Positions 39,019 through 46,386 of a stretch of DNA of 46,956 nucleotides are shown one piece after another (position 1 is the stretch's first letter; each line of letters opens with the position of its first letter). Below the pieces are notes generated by a model. The model ran no database searches and was not told the origin of the DNA. It was given only the letters and a program-made list of their open reading frames with translations. This DNA is from Clostridia bacterium (GTDB taxonomy: Bacteria; Bacillota; Clostridia; Oscillospirales; CAG-382), in NCBI GenBank assembly GCA_017537345.1, contig JAFYKY010000007.1:1-46956 (forward strand). Direction: 5' to 3'. The translations under genes and the position numbers were made by a program.

Positions 39019-40151
39019 AAAAAACTGTTTTTAACGGTATAGATAATATAAACGAATACATTTCTCTTTTTGAAAACCGCCGTGTGGGGCTAATAACCAA
39101 CCCCACGGGGGTTAACCGACAGCTTGTTTCCACGGCGGATATTCTTTTCAATATGGGTGTACTGCGCTGTATGTTTTCCCCCGAGCACGGCGTGCGGGGC
39201 AACGTTCAGGCAGGCAAGCATATAGATACTTATACCGATGAAAAAACCTCCCTTCCCGTATACAGTCTTTACGGAAGTGCGCCTCATATCTCCAAAGAGG
39301 TGCTGGATGGGTTGGATATTGTGGCTTTCGATATTCAGGATATCGGCGCAAGGTACTATACCTATATGTATACCCTTTCTTATGCTATGGAGGATTGCGC
39401 CGCTTCGGGCAAGACTATGGTGGTGTTCGACCGTATAAATCCCGTAGGCGGTTATGCAGACGGAAATATACTTTCCACAGAGTTTTCTTCCTTTGTGGGC
39501 AGATACGCTCTCCCCGCAAGACACGGCTTTACTATGGGCGAATACGCCCGGTATATAAACGAAACAGAGGGAATTGGCTGTAAATTAGAGGTAATTCCCG
39601 TAAAGGGCTGGGAAAGAAGTATGCTTTTTTCGGATACCGACCTTTTGTGGATCCCTCCGTCCCCCAACATCCCCACGCCGGATACGGCGCTGTGCTATCT
39701 GGGAAATTGCCTTTTTGAGGGGACAAACCTTTCCGAGGGGAGAGGAACCACCCGCCCCTTTGAATTTATCGGCGCCCCGTGGCTGGACGGTGAGAAAACG
39801 GCAGAGGAATTTAATTCCCTTGGTCTTGCGGGGGTAAAGCTTCGCGGCTGTTACTTTACCCCCGTCTTTTCAAAGTATGCAGGGCAGGTGTGCGGCGGAG
39901 TGTTTTTCCATATAACAAATAAAACCACCTTCCGTCCCTTTGAATCCGCTCTTACGCTTTTGGATATCATCCGCAAAAATAACGTAGAATTCGAATTCGC
40001 ACCCCTTTATAACGGACGCTCCTTTATCGACCTCCTCTTCGGCTCGGATATCATCCGCCTGCCCGATTTTTCCGCGCAGTCCTACTTAAAGGAATGCGAT
40101 CAAAAATTAAAAGAGCACGAAAAAAACGCGATCCCTTACTATATGTATTAA
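39015..40151 (+). CDS. namZ: NamZ-like exo-N-acetylmuramidase (DUF1343/YbbC)
   Basis: The 378-residue protein carries DUF1343 marks: RVGLITNPTGV, FSPEHGVRG (with the conserved Glu-His), FDIQDIGARYYTY, and FEGTNLSEGRGTTRPFEFIGAPW. Characterised NamZ releases terminal MurNAc from wall fragments. Here there is no signal peptide, so it probably works on imported fragments, or export is by another route. Coupled by ATGA overlap to the serine hydrolase and through that to ktrAB. Confidence 0.93.
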   Translation: MKKTVFNGIDNINEYISLFENRRVGLITNPTGVNRQLVSTADILFNMGVLRCMFSPEHGVRGNVQAGKHIDTYTDEKTSLPVYSLYGSAPHISKEVLDGLDIVAFDIQDIGARYYTYMYTLSYAMEDCAASGKTMVVFDRINPVGGYADGNILSTEFSSFVGRYALPARHGFTMGEYARYINETEGIGCKLEVIPVKGWERSMLFSDTDLLWIPPSPNIPTPDTALCYLGNCLFEGTNLSEGRGTTRPFEFIGAPWLDGEKTAEEFNSLGLAGVKLRGCYFTPVFSKYAGQVCGGVFFHITNKTTFRPFESALTLLDIIRKNNVEFEFAPLYNGRSFIDLLFGSDIIRLPDFSAQSYLKECDQKLKEHEKNAIPYYMY

Positions 40152-40177
40152 AAAAAGCACCCTGCGGGGTGCTTTTT
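40150..40177 (+). terminator. terminator of the ktrB-ktrA-hydrolase-namZ operon
   Basis: AAAAAGCACCC / GGGTGCTTTTT with a short loop, right after the namZ stop. Confidence 0.9.
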
Positions 40178-40180
40178 AAG

Positions 40181-40215
40181 GTAAAAGGTAAAAGGTAAAA
40201 GTGAAAAGTTAAAAG
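40181..40215. repeat. five-unit heptad repeat (GTAAAAG)
   Basis: Three exact GTAAAAG units followed by TGAAAAG and TTAAAAG, in register at 7 bp. It sits between a terminator and a hairpin, in the gap of convergent genes. Confidence 0.8.
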
Positions 40216-40222
40216 GTTCGGA

Positions 40223-40249
40223 AGATTTTTGCGTTATACGCAAAAATCT
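40223..40249. terminator. perfect 12-bp stem hairpin after the DUF4956 gene
   Basis: AGATTTTTGCGT / ACGCAAAAATCT with a TAT loop. It lies 22 bases past the stop of the minus-strand DUF4956 gene; no long T-run follows, so it may be a weak terminator or an mRNA end-protecting hairpin. Confidence 0.55.
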
Positions 40250-40271
40250 ACCATAGTTTCTCGTTTCTCGT

Positions 40272-40937
40272 TTATAGTTCTTCTGCTGTGGGCGGTTCGG
40301 AAAGCATTATTTCCAAGTTTCCGTTTCTGCAGCGCAAGGCGTCAATAAACTCCTGTGCTTTGTCCGTGTCCTTTAATTCCACGCGGTAGGAAAGCTTATA
40401 AAGACTTCCCATATTGGTGGTCTTGGTTGCAATAAGGCGGTATTTTTTTGTATAAGTCTTAAACAGATCGTCAAACCCGTGGGCTATGTTAAGGGATTCG
40501 GGCACGGTTATGTTAAGCAAAAGAGAACTGTCTTCACCTATCTTTATAAAGGAAATTACCACCGTTATAATACTTACGATAAGAGTAAACAGCACAGCCA
40601 GCGCCACGTAGCCGGATGCGCAAGCCAAGCCTGCCGTCATTACCAGAAAGATGGAAACGATATCCTTTGCTTTTCCCGGCACGGAGCGGAATCTCACCAG
40701 AGAGAATGCGCCCATAACCGCCACGCCGGTGCCGATATTTCCGTTAACCATAGTGATAACGGTAAACACGATCATGGGAAGCAGTATAAGAGAAGCCAAA
40801 AAACTTTTGCTGTTGCGGGTTTTAAAGCCTGCGGCAAAGGCGGCAATAATTCCGCAAAGGAAAGAGCAGCCGAGGCAGATAAGAAAAGTGGTAACCGTTA
40901 ATTCGGTTTTTATTACGGAATCGAATATAGCAGGCAT
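40272..40937 (-). CDS. DUF4956 membrane protein
   Basis: The 221-residue protein has about four membrane helices (residues 15-135) and a soluble C-terminal alpha/beta domain. The signature GTGVAVMGAFSLVRFRSVPGKAKDI is that of DUF4956. The family is repeatedly encoded next to VTC-domain proteins, as here: its ATG comes one base after the VTC stop. A role in moving or regulating polyphosphate is inferred from this pairing. Confidence 0.9.
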   Translation of the reverse strand: MPAIFDSVIKTELTVTTFLICLGCSFLCGIIAAFAAGFKTRNSKSFLASLILLPMIVFTVITMVNGNIGTGVAVMGAFSLVRFRSVPGKAKDIVSIFLVMTAGLACASGYVALAVLFTLIVSIITVVISFIKIGEDSSLLLNITVPESLNIAHGFDDLFKTYTKKYRLIATKTTNMGSLYKLSYRVELKDTDKAQEFIDALRCRNGNLEIMLSEPPTAEEL

Positions 40938-40938
40938 T

Positions 40939-41658
40939 TTACTGTTCTCCTTTCAATAAGAGCGTTTTTGTTTTTTCAAGGGATATATAGTGGGCATTTG
41001 CATATTTGGAAAAACCCGTAGGATATATTTTAAGCTTGTCCAAAGCGGAGGAAAGCCACAAGGGCATACCGCCGTTTGTTTTTATTTCAAGCACGTATTC
41101 GCCTTCGGGCAAAATGTGTTCCCCAAAGCTTCCTTGGGTAAGGTCGGTGTCTTGCTCTCTGAACCGAATATTACGGTCAAAGGTTAACCGCAGACCTTCG
41201 TCATCCTTGCCGAAATAAGCATCTCTTTCGTATGCTATAAGCATAGACGGTGCGGGATGTCTGTAAAAGCGCATTGCGTAATCGATTTCACGCATTATCT
41301 GGTTGTTTATATCGGTTTTTCCCGTGGAAACATATTCCAAAGCCTTTTCAAGGGGCATTTTTACACGCCTTTTGTGCACCACGCCTTTATACTTTTTCTT
41401 TATTTCCAAAAACACGTCGGTTTCGGGTTTGGGCGTACCGTAGCTGCGTATACGCAGCTTTTCTTTATATGTACGGGCATCTATGGAGTTTCGTATAAGC
41501 AGCCTATCGGGAGTGTCCAGATAAACGGAGCATATAGTGCTTTTTCCGTGAGGATCGGCTTTAAGGTTGTCTATTATCATAGCAAGAAGCATATTCTTTT
41601 TGCTTTCGTCAATTCTGTACTTTTTTTCCACACGCTTGAAAATGAGAATATCCTTCAA
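40939..41658 (-). CDS. VTC-domain polyphosphate polymerase-like protein
   Basis: The start is TTG 41658, seven bases after GGAGG. The 239-residue protein is a single VTC domain, the tunnel-fold catalytic part of the yeast vacuolar polyphosphate polymerase. Basic tunnel residues are visible: RVEKKYR, EKLRIRSYG, EIKKKYKGVVHKRRV and the closing VLEIKTNGG Glu/Lys pair. There is no membrane segment; the partner DUF4956 protein likely anchors it. CotH, which often accompanies this pair, is missing. Confidence 0.88.
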   Translation of the reverse strand: MKDILIFKRVEKKYRIDESKKNMLLAMIIDNLKADPHGKSTICSVYLDTPDRLLIRNSIDARTYKEKLRIRSYGTPKPETDVFLEIKKKYKGVVHKRRVKMPLEKALEYVSTGKTDINNQIMREIDYAMRFYRHPAPSMLIAYERDAYFGKDDEGLRLTFDRNIRFREQDTDLTQGSFGEHILPEGEYVLEIKTNGGMPLWLSSALDKLKIYPTGFSKYANAHYISLEKTKTLLLKGEQ

Positions 41659-41674
41659 CGCCCGACCTCCTTAT

Positions 41675-43066
41675 TTATCTTTTTTTCTTTTTATTGAGTG
41701 CCCATATTACAGCTGCCGTGCCCAAAATTACGGAAGCGCCCAAGGCAATATAGGGAATATATTTTTTAAAGCTTCCGCTTTTGGGCGTTGTTACCGCTTC
41801 GGAGGTATCGGAAACGGCGGGTGCGGAAGATTCGTATTCGGTTTCCCAAACGCCTTTTTCGCAAAGCTCGGTAAGGGCAAGCAGCATATTTCCCGCTTCG
41901 CCGCAGTAGTAATTGCCGCTGTGACCGGTTGCAATATATTTAATATATACGTAGTGTATAAAATTTTCTGCCCGTCTGAAATCGTTCATCTTAACGGCGG
42001 CGCGCAGATTAAGCGCCCAAGGATAAGCATCGCCGCAATCGGCAGCCGTCCAATCCCTGCCTGCTTTTCCGTTTTGTCCGTAAACGGAATTAAACAGTTC
42101 GTACTGAACTTTTGCTTCGTCGCTTGCGGGGTCAAGAATACCAAAGGTTATGGGAAACAGCTGGCTCGTTCCGTGGGGATAAAAATCGAAAGACGTTTTA
42201 TCATCAATGGTATAAGCGGTCTTGCCGTTTTCAAACACGGCGGGGTAATAGTATCCGTCATCGCAGTAAAGCGCGTTCATTATACCGTTTTTAAATTTTT
42301 CCGCATCTTCTTTATATTCGGGGAACAAAACGGAAATATCGCGGAATCCTGCGTAAACTTCGCAGTTATCCATAAGATAGCACACCATATAATCGGGCTT
42401 TGCGCCGGTAAGAGAAACGTTTTTGCAGTAGGTGGAATATATTACGCTTTCAAGGGTTTGCAAAAGGTCTTTTTTATCGTCAAGGAAGGTGTTGTCATAT
42501 TTTTGGGTGTACGCGCTGAGTATCTGCAAAAAGGTGGAAGCGTAGGAATCCGTGCTGTCATAATTACGGGCTTTATCTCCCAAAACGTCCATATACGTTA
42601 CCTGCACCGCTTTATCCCCTTCGGGAGAAACGAACACGTAATAATCGTATACAGTGCCCGCAACGCCGTTAACGTCGCTTTTTGCGGTGTTCATAGAGGA
42701 TATGTACCAGTTAATATAATTAAGGGTAATGTCTTTTGCGTTTTCGTAATCCGCCGCCATAATTCCCAGTATGGCGAAAGCGGAAAAATAGGGAACAACT
42801 CGGGTGTATGCCCAGTTGGTGTATACTGCGGGAGAGATCCCGTCAACTTCGGGAAGGGAAGCAATATCAAACCCGCCGCTTGCCTTGGGAATATCGTATC
42901 CCACGGCGCCGTTGGGAAGTACAAGACTTTCTATATATTCACATTCAAGCTTTATTACTTTTTCGTAAAAGCTTTTTCCGTATTTCATATCATACGCCTC
43001 CGCAGGAATATTAATAATAAAGGTAAAGCAGAGCAAAACAGATAAAACCGCAATTAATTTTTTCAT
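41675..43066 (-). CDS. secreted helical-barrel (six-hairpin glycosidase-like) protein, C-terminally anchored
   Basis: The start is ATG 43066, seven bases after GGAGGGG; an in-frame TTG at 43072 is too close to that site. Features are a signal peptide (1-24), a large helical domain (about 30-405) with repeated aromatic helices (YTNWAYTRVVPYFSAFAILG, NYINWYISSMN, YPWALNLRAAVKMNDFRRAENFIHYVY), a Ser/Thr linker, a membrane helix and KKKKR. The helical pattern suggests an (alpha/alpha)6 barrel, as in many glycoside hydrolases and lyases, but I cannot place the family. It heads an operon with the VTC and DUF4956 genes and shares a divergent promoter region with the AAC(3) gene. Confidence 0.7.
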   Translation of the reverse strand: MKKLIAVLSVLLCFTFIINIPAEAYDMKYGKSFYEKVIKLECEYIESLVLPNGAVGYDIPKASGGFDIASLPEVDGISPAVYTNWAYTRVVPYFSAFAILGIMAADYENAKDITLNYINWYISSMNTAKSDVNGVAGTVYDYYVFVSPEGDKAVQVTYMDVLGDKARNYDSTDSYASTFLQILSAYTQKYDNTFLDDKKDLLQTLESVIYSTYCKNVSLTGAKPDYMVCYLMDNCEVYAGFRDISVLFPEYKEDAEKFKNGIMNALYCDDGYYYPAVFENGKTAYTIDDKTSFDFYPHGTSQLFPITFGILDPASDEAKVQYELFNSVYGQNGKAGRDWTAADCGDAYPWALNLRAAVKMNDFRRAENFIHYVYIKYIATGHSGNYYCGEAGNMLLALTELCEKGVWETEYESSAPAVSDTSEAVTTPKSGSFKKYIPYIALGASVILGTAAVIWALNKKKKR

Positions 43067-43089
43067 TGGCAAACCCCTCCGTATAACAA

Positions 43090-43118
43090 ATTATACACGT
43101 AAAAAAGGTGATTGTCAA
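43090..43118 (-). promoter_or_regulatory. sigma-A promoter of the VTC operon
   Basis: Minus strand TTGACA (43118-43113), 17-bp spacer, TATAAT (43095-43090), an exact consensus. Its -35 lies three bases from the divergent -35. Confidence 0.88.
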
Positions 43119-43121
43119 CAG

Positions 43122-43150
43122 TTGACACTGCGCTTTAAATATAGTATAAT
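43122..43150 (+). promoter_or_regulatory. sigma-A promoter of the AAC(3) operon
   Basis: TTGACA (43122-43127), 17-bp spacer, TATAAT (43145-43150), an exact consensus, back to back with the promoter of the VTC operon. Confidence 0.9.
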
Positions 43151-43173
43151 TTTGGGGAACAGGAGGGAATAAA

Positions 43174-43914
43174 ATGTACGATTTCAGTAAAGATTTTGCG
43201 GCTTTGGGCATCCTTCCGGGGGATACCGTGCTTATGCATTCTTCTATGAAAGCGCTGGGGACGGATGAAACACCGGAATATTTTTTAAACTCTCTGTGCG
43301 AGTATCTGGGCGAAAAAGGCACTCTGCTTTTACCCGCTTTAACATATTCAAACGTAGGGGAGCATCAGCCTCTTTTTTCTGTCAGAGATACCGAACCCTG
43401 CATAGGACTTTTGCCCCGTACCTTTATAAAGATGGAGGGGGTAATACGCAGTATGCATCCCACCCATTCCTGTGCCGCCAAGGGGTACAGAGCAGAGGAA
43501 ATGACATCCCGCCACCACCTTGATAAAACTCCCGTAGGGGAAAATTCCCCCTTCCGCATCCTTGCTCAGGTGGGCGGTAAAATACTTATGGTGGGCGATA
43601 TTAACGATCACTGCACCTTTATGCACGGTATGGAGGAGATCGGTAACGCGCCCTATTGTCTTAACAAGCACACCACGAGATATGTTCTTGAGGATTACGA
43701 CGGCACTCAACGGGAAGTACATCTTTACGGACACGATTTTAAAGATATTGCCGAGCAAAAGTACAGCCGTTTTGAAAATATTTTGTCTTTCCCCGATATC
43801 CGCCGCGGTAAGATCTGCAAAGCGGATTGCACCCTTATTTCCGCTCCCGCTTTACAAAAAGCCGCAGTGGAAAAGCTTAAACAGGATCCTTTTTATTTTA
43901 TTATACAAAAATAA
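43174..43914 (+). CDS. AAC(3)-family N-acetyltransferase
   Basis: The 246-residue protein belongs to the antibiotic NAT fold: LGILPGDTVLMHSSMKALG at the start, LPALTYSN, and the conserved HPTHSCAAKG with the catalytic His region, followed by SPFRIL and MHGMEE. Characterised members acetylate the 3-amino group of aminoglycosides with acetyl-CoA, but many members (YokD, FrbF) act on other amines. A resistance phenotype cannot be claimed from sequence. AGGAGG precedes the ATG. The lipoprotein gene follows after 19 bases. Confidence 0.88.
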   Translation: MYDFSKDFAALGILPGDTVLMHSSMKALGTDETPEYFLNSLCEYLGEKGTLLLPALTYSNVGEHQPLFSVRDTEPCIGLLPRTFIKMEGVIRSMHPTHSCAAKGYRAEEMTSRHHLDKTPVGENSPFRILAQVGGKILMVGDINDHCTFMHGMEEIGNAPYCLNKHTTRYVLEDYDGTQREVHLYGHDFKDIAEQKYSRFENILSFPDIRRGKICKADCTLISAPALQKAAVEKLKQDPFYFIIQK

Positions 43915-43933
43915 CCTTAAGGGGAATTAAAAC

Positions 43934-46024
43934 ATGAAAAGAAAAGTGGTAATCGCATTTATGTTGGCACTCACCTGTATCCTTTCCGCCTGCTCCGGCG
44001 CAGGTAATGAATCCTCTTCTCCCGCAGAAAGCAGTACTCCCGAAGTTCAGTACGGCGAATTTGAAACCGTGCTCCGCTTCCTCGTTACCTCGGATACCCA
44101 CGTTTCCGCCGTAACGGACACCTCCGCAACCCGTCTTGCAAAGCTGCTCACATCCGCTTATGCGTATGCAGACACTCAGGATTACAAAAAGGTAGACGCG
44201 CTTGTGGTAGCAGGCGACCTTACCAATTACGGTCAGCCCTATGAATTCGAAGCGTGGAAAAGAATAGTAAACGATAACATAAAAGAAGAAACACAGCTTA
44301 TAACCGTAATGGGCAACCACGAATATTACTGCAATCTTGACGATCTTTCCGTAGGCGAAAAGAACTACAAGGAAAATATGGATGCAGAGGATAACAAGCA
44401 CGTGGTTATTAACGGTTATCACTTTATCGGTGTTTCCACCTACGGCGAAGGCGATTATTCCGCAGATATTCAGTGGCTCGAAGAAGCCCTTGCTTCCGCC
44501 GCAAACGATGATCCCGAAAAGCCCATAATCACCTTCCAGCACCATCATATTCAGGATACGGTGTACGTCAGCTCGGAATGGTATTCTATGCACACCAAAG
44601 AGCTTAACGCGGCGTATTCAAAATATTCCCAGGTTATCAATTTCTCCGGCCACTCCCACGGCCCCATAAACAACCCCACATCCTGCTTCCAGAAGGATTA
44701 CACCCTTTTCGGCACGGGCACTTTGGCATATTTTGAAATGACCACGGGTATGACCTACGGAACCGTTCCTCCCGGAGCGGACAAAGCGGGACAGTACTAT
44801 ATAGTGGAAGTTTCCGCAGACAACCGCGTCCGCGTGCTTCCCTACAACCTGCTTACCGATGATTTCTTCAAGACCGCAGACGGCAGTAAGCAGTTGGTTT
44901 ACGAAATTAACGATCTTAAGGATAAATCCACGTGGGCGTATACCAAGGAAAACCGCGCAGATAAGAGCGAAAATCCCGTGTTTGCAGAAAATGCCGCCAT
45001 CACCGTGGGCACCGTTACTCCCGTTTCCGCCGAGATCACGTTCCCGCAGGCAACTGATGACGATTGCGTATACAGCTATAATATCGTCTGCACCGCCGCA
45101 AACGGCGAAAAGAAGGAATTTAACTACTTCTCCGAATACTATTTCGAGCCTATGCCCGAAACCCTTACCTTCAGCCTTTCGGGACTCAGATCCGAAACCG
45201 AGTACACCGTTCAGGTATATCCTATCGACGTATTCGGCAAAAAGGGCGAATGTATCTCCTCCGCATTCACTACCGATGCTATGGAGGTTGCGGATTACGT
45301 TTCGGAAAACGATGTAAACTTCCTCGGTACCTTCACAAACTTTGATTCCGCGCAAGATCTTACCGCATCCGAAAACAATCTTGCTTACGGCGGCAAGGTA
45401 AACGGCGATATTTACGTCGGCACCTGGAATTCCGCAGAGGCGGACGCAAACAGCAAGTTCGAGCTTACGCAGAACGGTTACGGCGGCTCCAACGCCCTTT
45501 CCGTATGGAGCGACGGCAGAGATAATCAGGGACTTTATATCTTCGCAACCGAGCAAAACAAAAACACTTCCTCCTTCCCCTCTACCGCATATCTCCGTGT
45601 ATGGGTAGACTTTACGGACGTTGAGTTCCGCAAGGCAAACTTCGGTCTGGTTTCTCCCACCGGCGATCTTTATACTACCGATGAAAGCGACTACGTTCCC
45701 GATCTGTATTTCTATTATCTTGCAGAGGGCAGTGACGAATGGGTAGAATATAAGCACGGCGGAGACGGATGCTTCGGCAAAGAGCAGTCCACTCCCGTAA
45801 AAGGCTTCAAGGGCTGGATGGCGTTCCCCGTAAAAGACTTTACGTACCGCTACGGCACCGGCTCCGGCGCAGGCACCGGTGGTGAAGCATACCCCTTGAA
45901 TCAGATCGCAGGCGTGTATATGTTCTGGAACTACGCAGGCTCTACAACAAGCGGCACCAAGTTCGTTATCGACGAAATTCAGCTTGTGGAAGATTATACC
46001 GTATTTGAAGAGTACAGCAAATAA
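43934..46024 (+). CDS. metallophosphoesterase lipoprotein, multi-domain
   Basis: The lipobox is ILSAC (Cys20) with a Ser/Glu linker. The calcineurin-like domain (about 45-330) has SDTH (about 53-56), GDLTNYG, GNHEYY, HHHIQD and GHSHG, all metal ligands present. A fibronectin type III-like domain follows (about 355-455, ending LSGLRSETEYTVQVYPIDVFGKKG). A beta-sandwich with carbohydrate-binding character fills about 470-690 (FEL..GGSNALSVWSDG, YLRVWVDFTD, FVIDEIQLVED). Location is the outer face of the membrane. It may remove phosphate from extracellular substrates; the substrate is unknown. Confidence 0.88.
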   Translation: MKRKVVIAFMLALTCILSACSGAGNESSSPAESSTPEVQYGEFETVLRFLVTSDTHVSAVTDTSATRLAKLLTSAYAYADTQDYKKVDALVVAGDLTNYGQPYEFEAWKRIVNDNIKEETQLITVMGNHEYYCNLDDLSVGEKNYKENMDAEDNKHVVINGYHFIGVSTYGEGDYSADIQWLEEALASAANDDPEKPIITFQHHHIQDTVYVSSEWYSMHTKELNAAYSKYSQVINFSGHSHGPINNPTSCFQKDYTLFGTGTLAYFEMTTGMTYGTVPPGADKAGQYYIVEVSADNRVRVLPYNLLTDDFFKTADGSKQLVYEINDLKDKSTWAYTKENRADKSENPVFAENAAITVGTVTPVSAEITFPQATDDDCVYSYNIVCTAANGEKKEFNYFSEYYFEPMPETLTFSLSGLRSETEYTVQVYPIDVFGKKGECISSAFTTDAMEVADYVSENDVNFLGTFTNFDSAQDLTASENNLAYGGKVNGDIYVGTWNSAEADANSKFELTQNGYGGSNALSVWSDGRDNQGLYIFATEQNKNTSSFPSTAYLRVWVDFTDVEFRKANFGLVSPTGDLYTTDESDYVPDLYFYYLAEGSDEWVEYKHGGDGCFGKEQSTPVKGFKGWMAFPVKDFTYRYGTGSGAGTGGEAYPLNQIAGVYMFWNYAGSTTSGTKFVIDEIQLVEDYTVFEEYSK

Positions 46025-46049
46025 CGACAAACAACAAAAAGCCACAATT

Positions 46050-46084
46050 TGCGAGACTTCTCATAAGGAAGTCTCGCAGTTTTA
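46050..46084 (+). terminator. terminator of the AAC(3)-phosphoesterase operon
   Basis: Eleven-bp perfect stem TGCGAGACTTC / GAAGTCTCGCA, then GTTTTATT. The tail merges with the start of the hairpin array. Confidence 0.85.
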
Positions 46085-46247
46085 TTCGCCAAATATATTT
46101 GGCGCGTGATATTGCTTCGCAGTGATATTCGGCTAACGCCGAGTGGTATTGCCTACGGCAGTTTAGGCGAATAAAATATCACCGAAACCGCAAGGTTTAA
46201 ATAACACTATTGCCATAAGGCAATAATATCACTCCGACGAAGTCGGA
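46080..46247. repeat. array of seven unlike hairpins with GTGATAT / ATATCAC linkers
   Basis: Hairpins lie at 46087-46104 (perfect 18-bp palindrome), 46113-46121, 46129-46142, 46150-46160, 46185-46198, 46209-46224 and 46233-46247. The stems differ, but the linkers are constant: GTGATAT or GTGGTAT in the left half, ATATCAC or AACACT (their complement) in the right half. TTTTATTCGCC at 46080 and its exact complement GGCGAATAAAA at 46166 enclose the first four hairpins. The whole looks like an inverted, composite repeat element without coding capacity. Confidence 0.75.
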
Positions 46248-46254
46248 ATAGAAC

Positions 46255-46283
46255 TTGAATAATATCGACTGATATGTTATAGT
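46255..46283 (+). promoter_or_regulatory. sigma-A promoter of the cyclase gene
   Basis: TTGAAT (46255-46260), 17-bp spacer, TATAGT (46278-46283), immediately after the hairpin array. Confidence 0.6.
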
Positions 46284-46386
46284 AAAATGGGTTTGGGTAT
46301 AGCCCAAAAGCGTTTGTACATACAACTGCGATGCCGGTTATTCTAAATCAGTTCGATAAATAAGAATTTGACGAGGAGAATATTCA

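Larger units (their letters stand above)
46025..46386. other. 362-bp intergenic region
   Basis: It holds a terminator (46050-46078), the hairpin array (46080-46247), a promoter (46255-46283) and an AT-rich leader of about 100 bases before the cyclase gene. GGGTTTGGGTATAGCCC near 46289-46305 may form a small hairpin in that leader. Confidence 0.65.

Noticed and set aside
41567..43045. Open frame of 492 codons on the plus strand opposite the helical-barrel gene
   Set aside because: The minus-strand product has a signal peptide and membrane anchor and a good ribosome binding site; the plus-strand product is low-complexity.
43174..43914. Antibiotic resistance gene
   Set aside because: The fold is AAC(3)-like, but many chromosomal relatives do not act on aminoglycosides and there is no mobile context.
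44618..46045. Open frame of 475 codons opposite the phosphoesterase lipoprotein
   Set aside because: The plus strand carries all phosphoesterase motifs; the antisense frame is a shadow.
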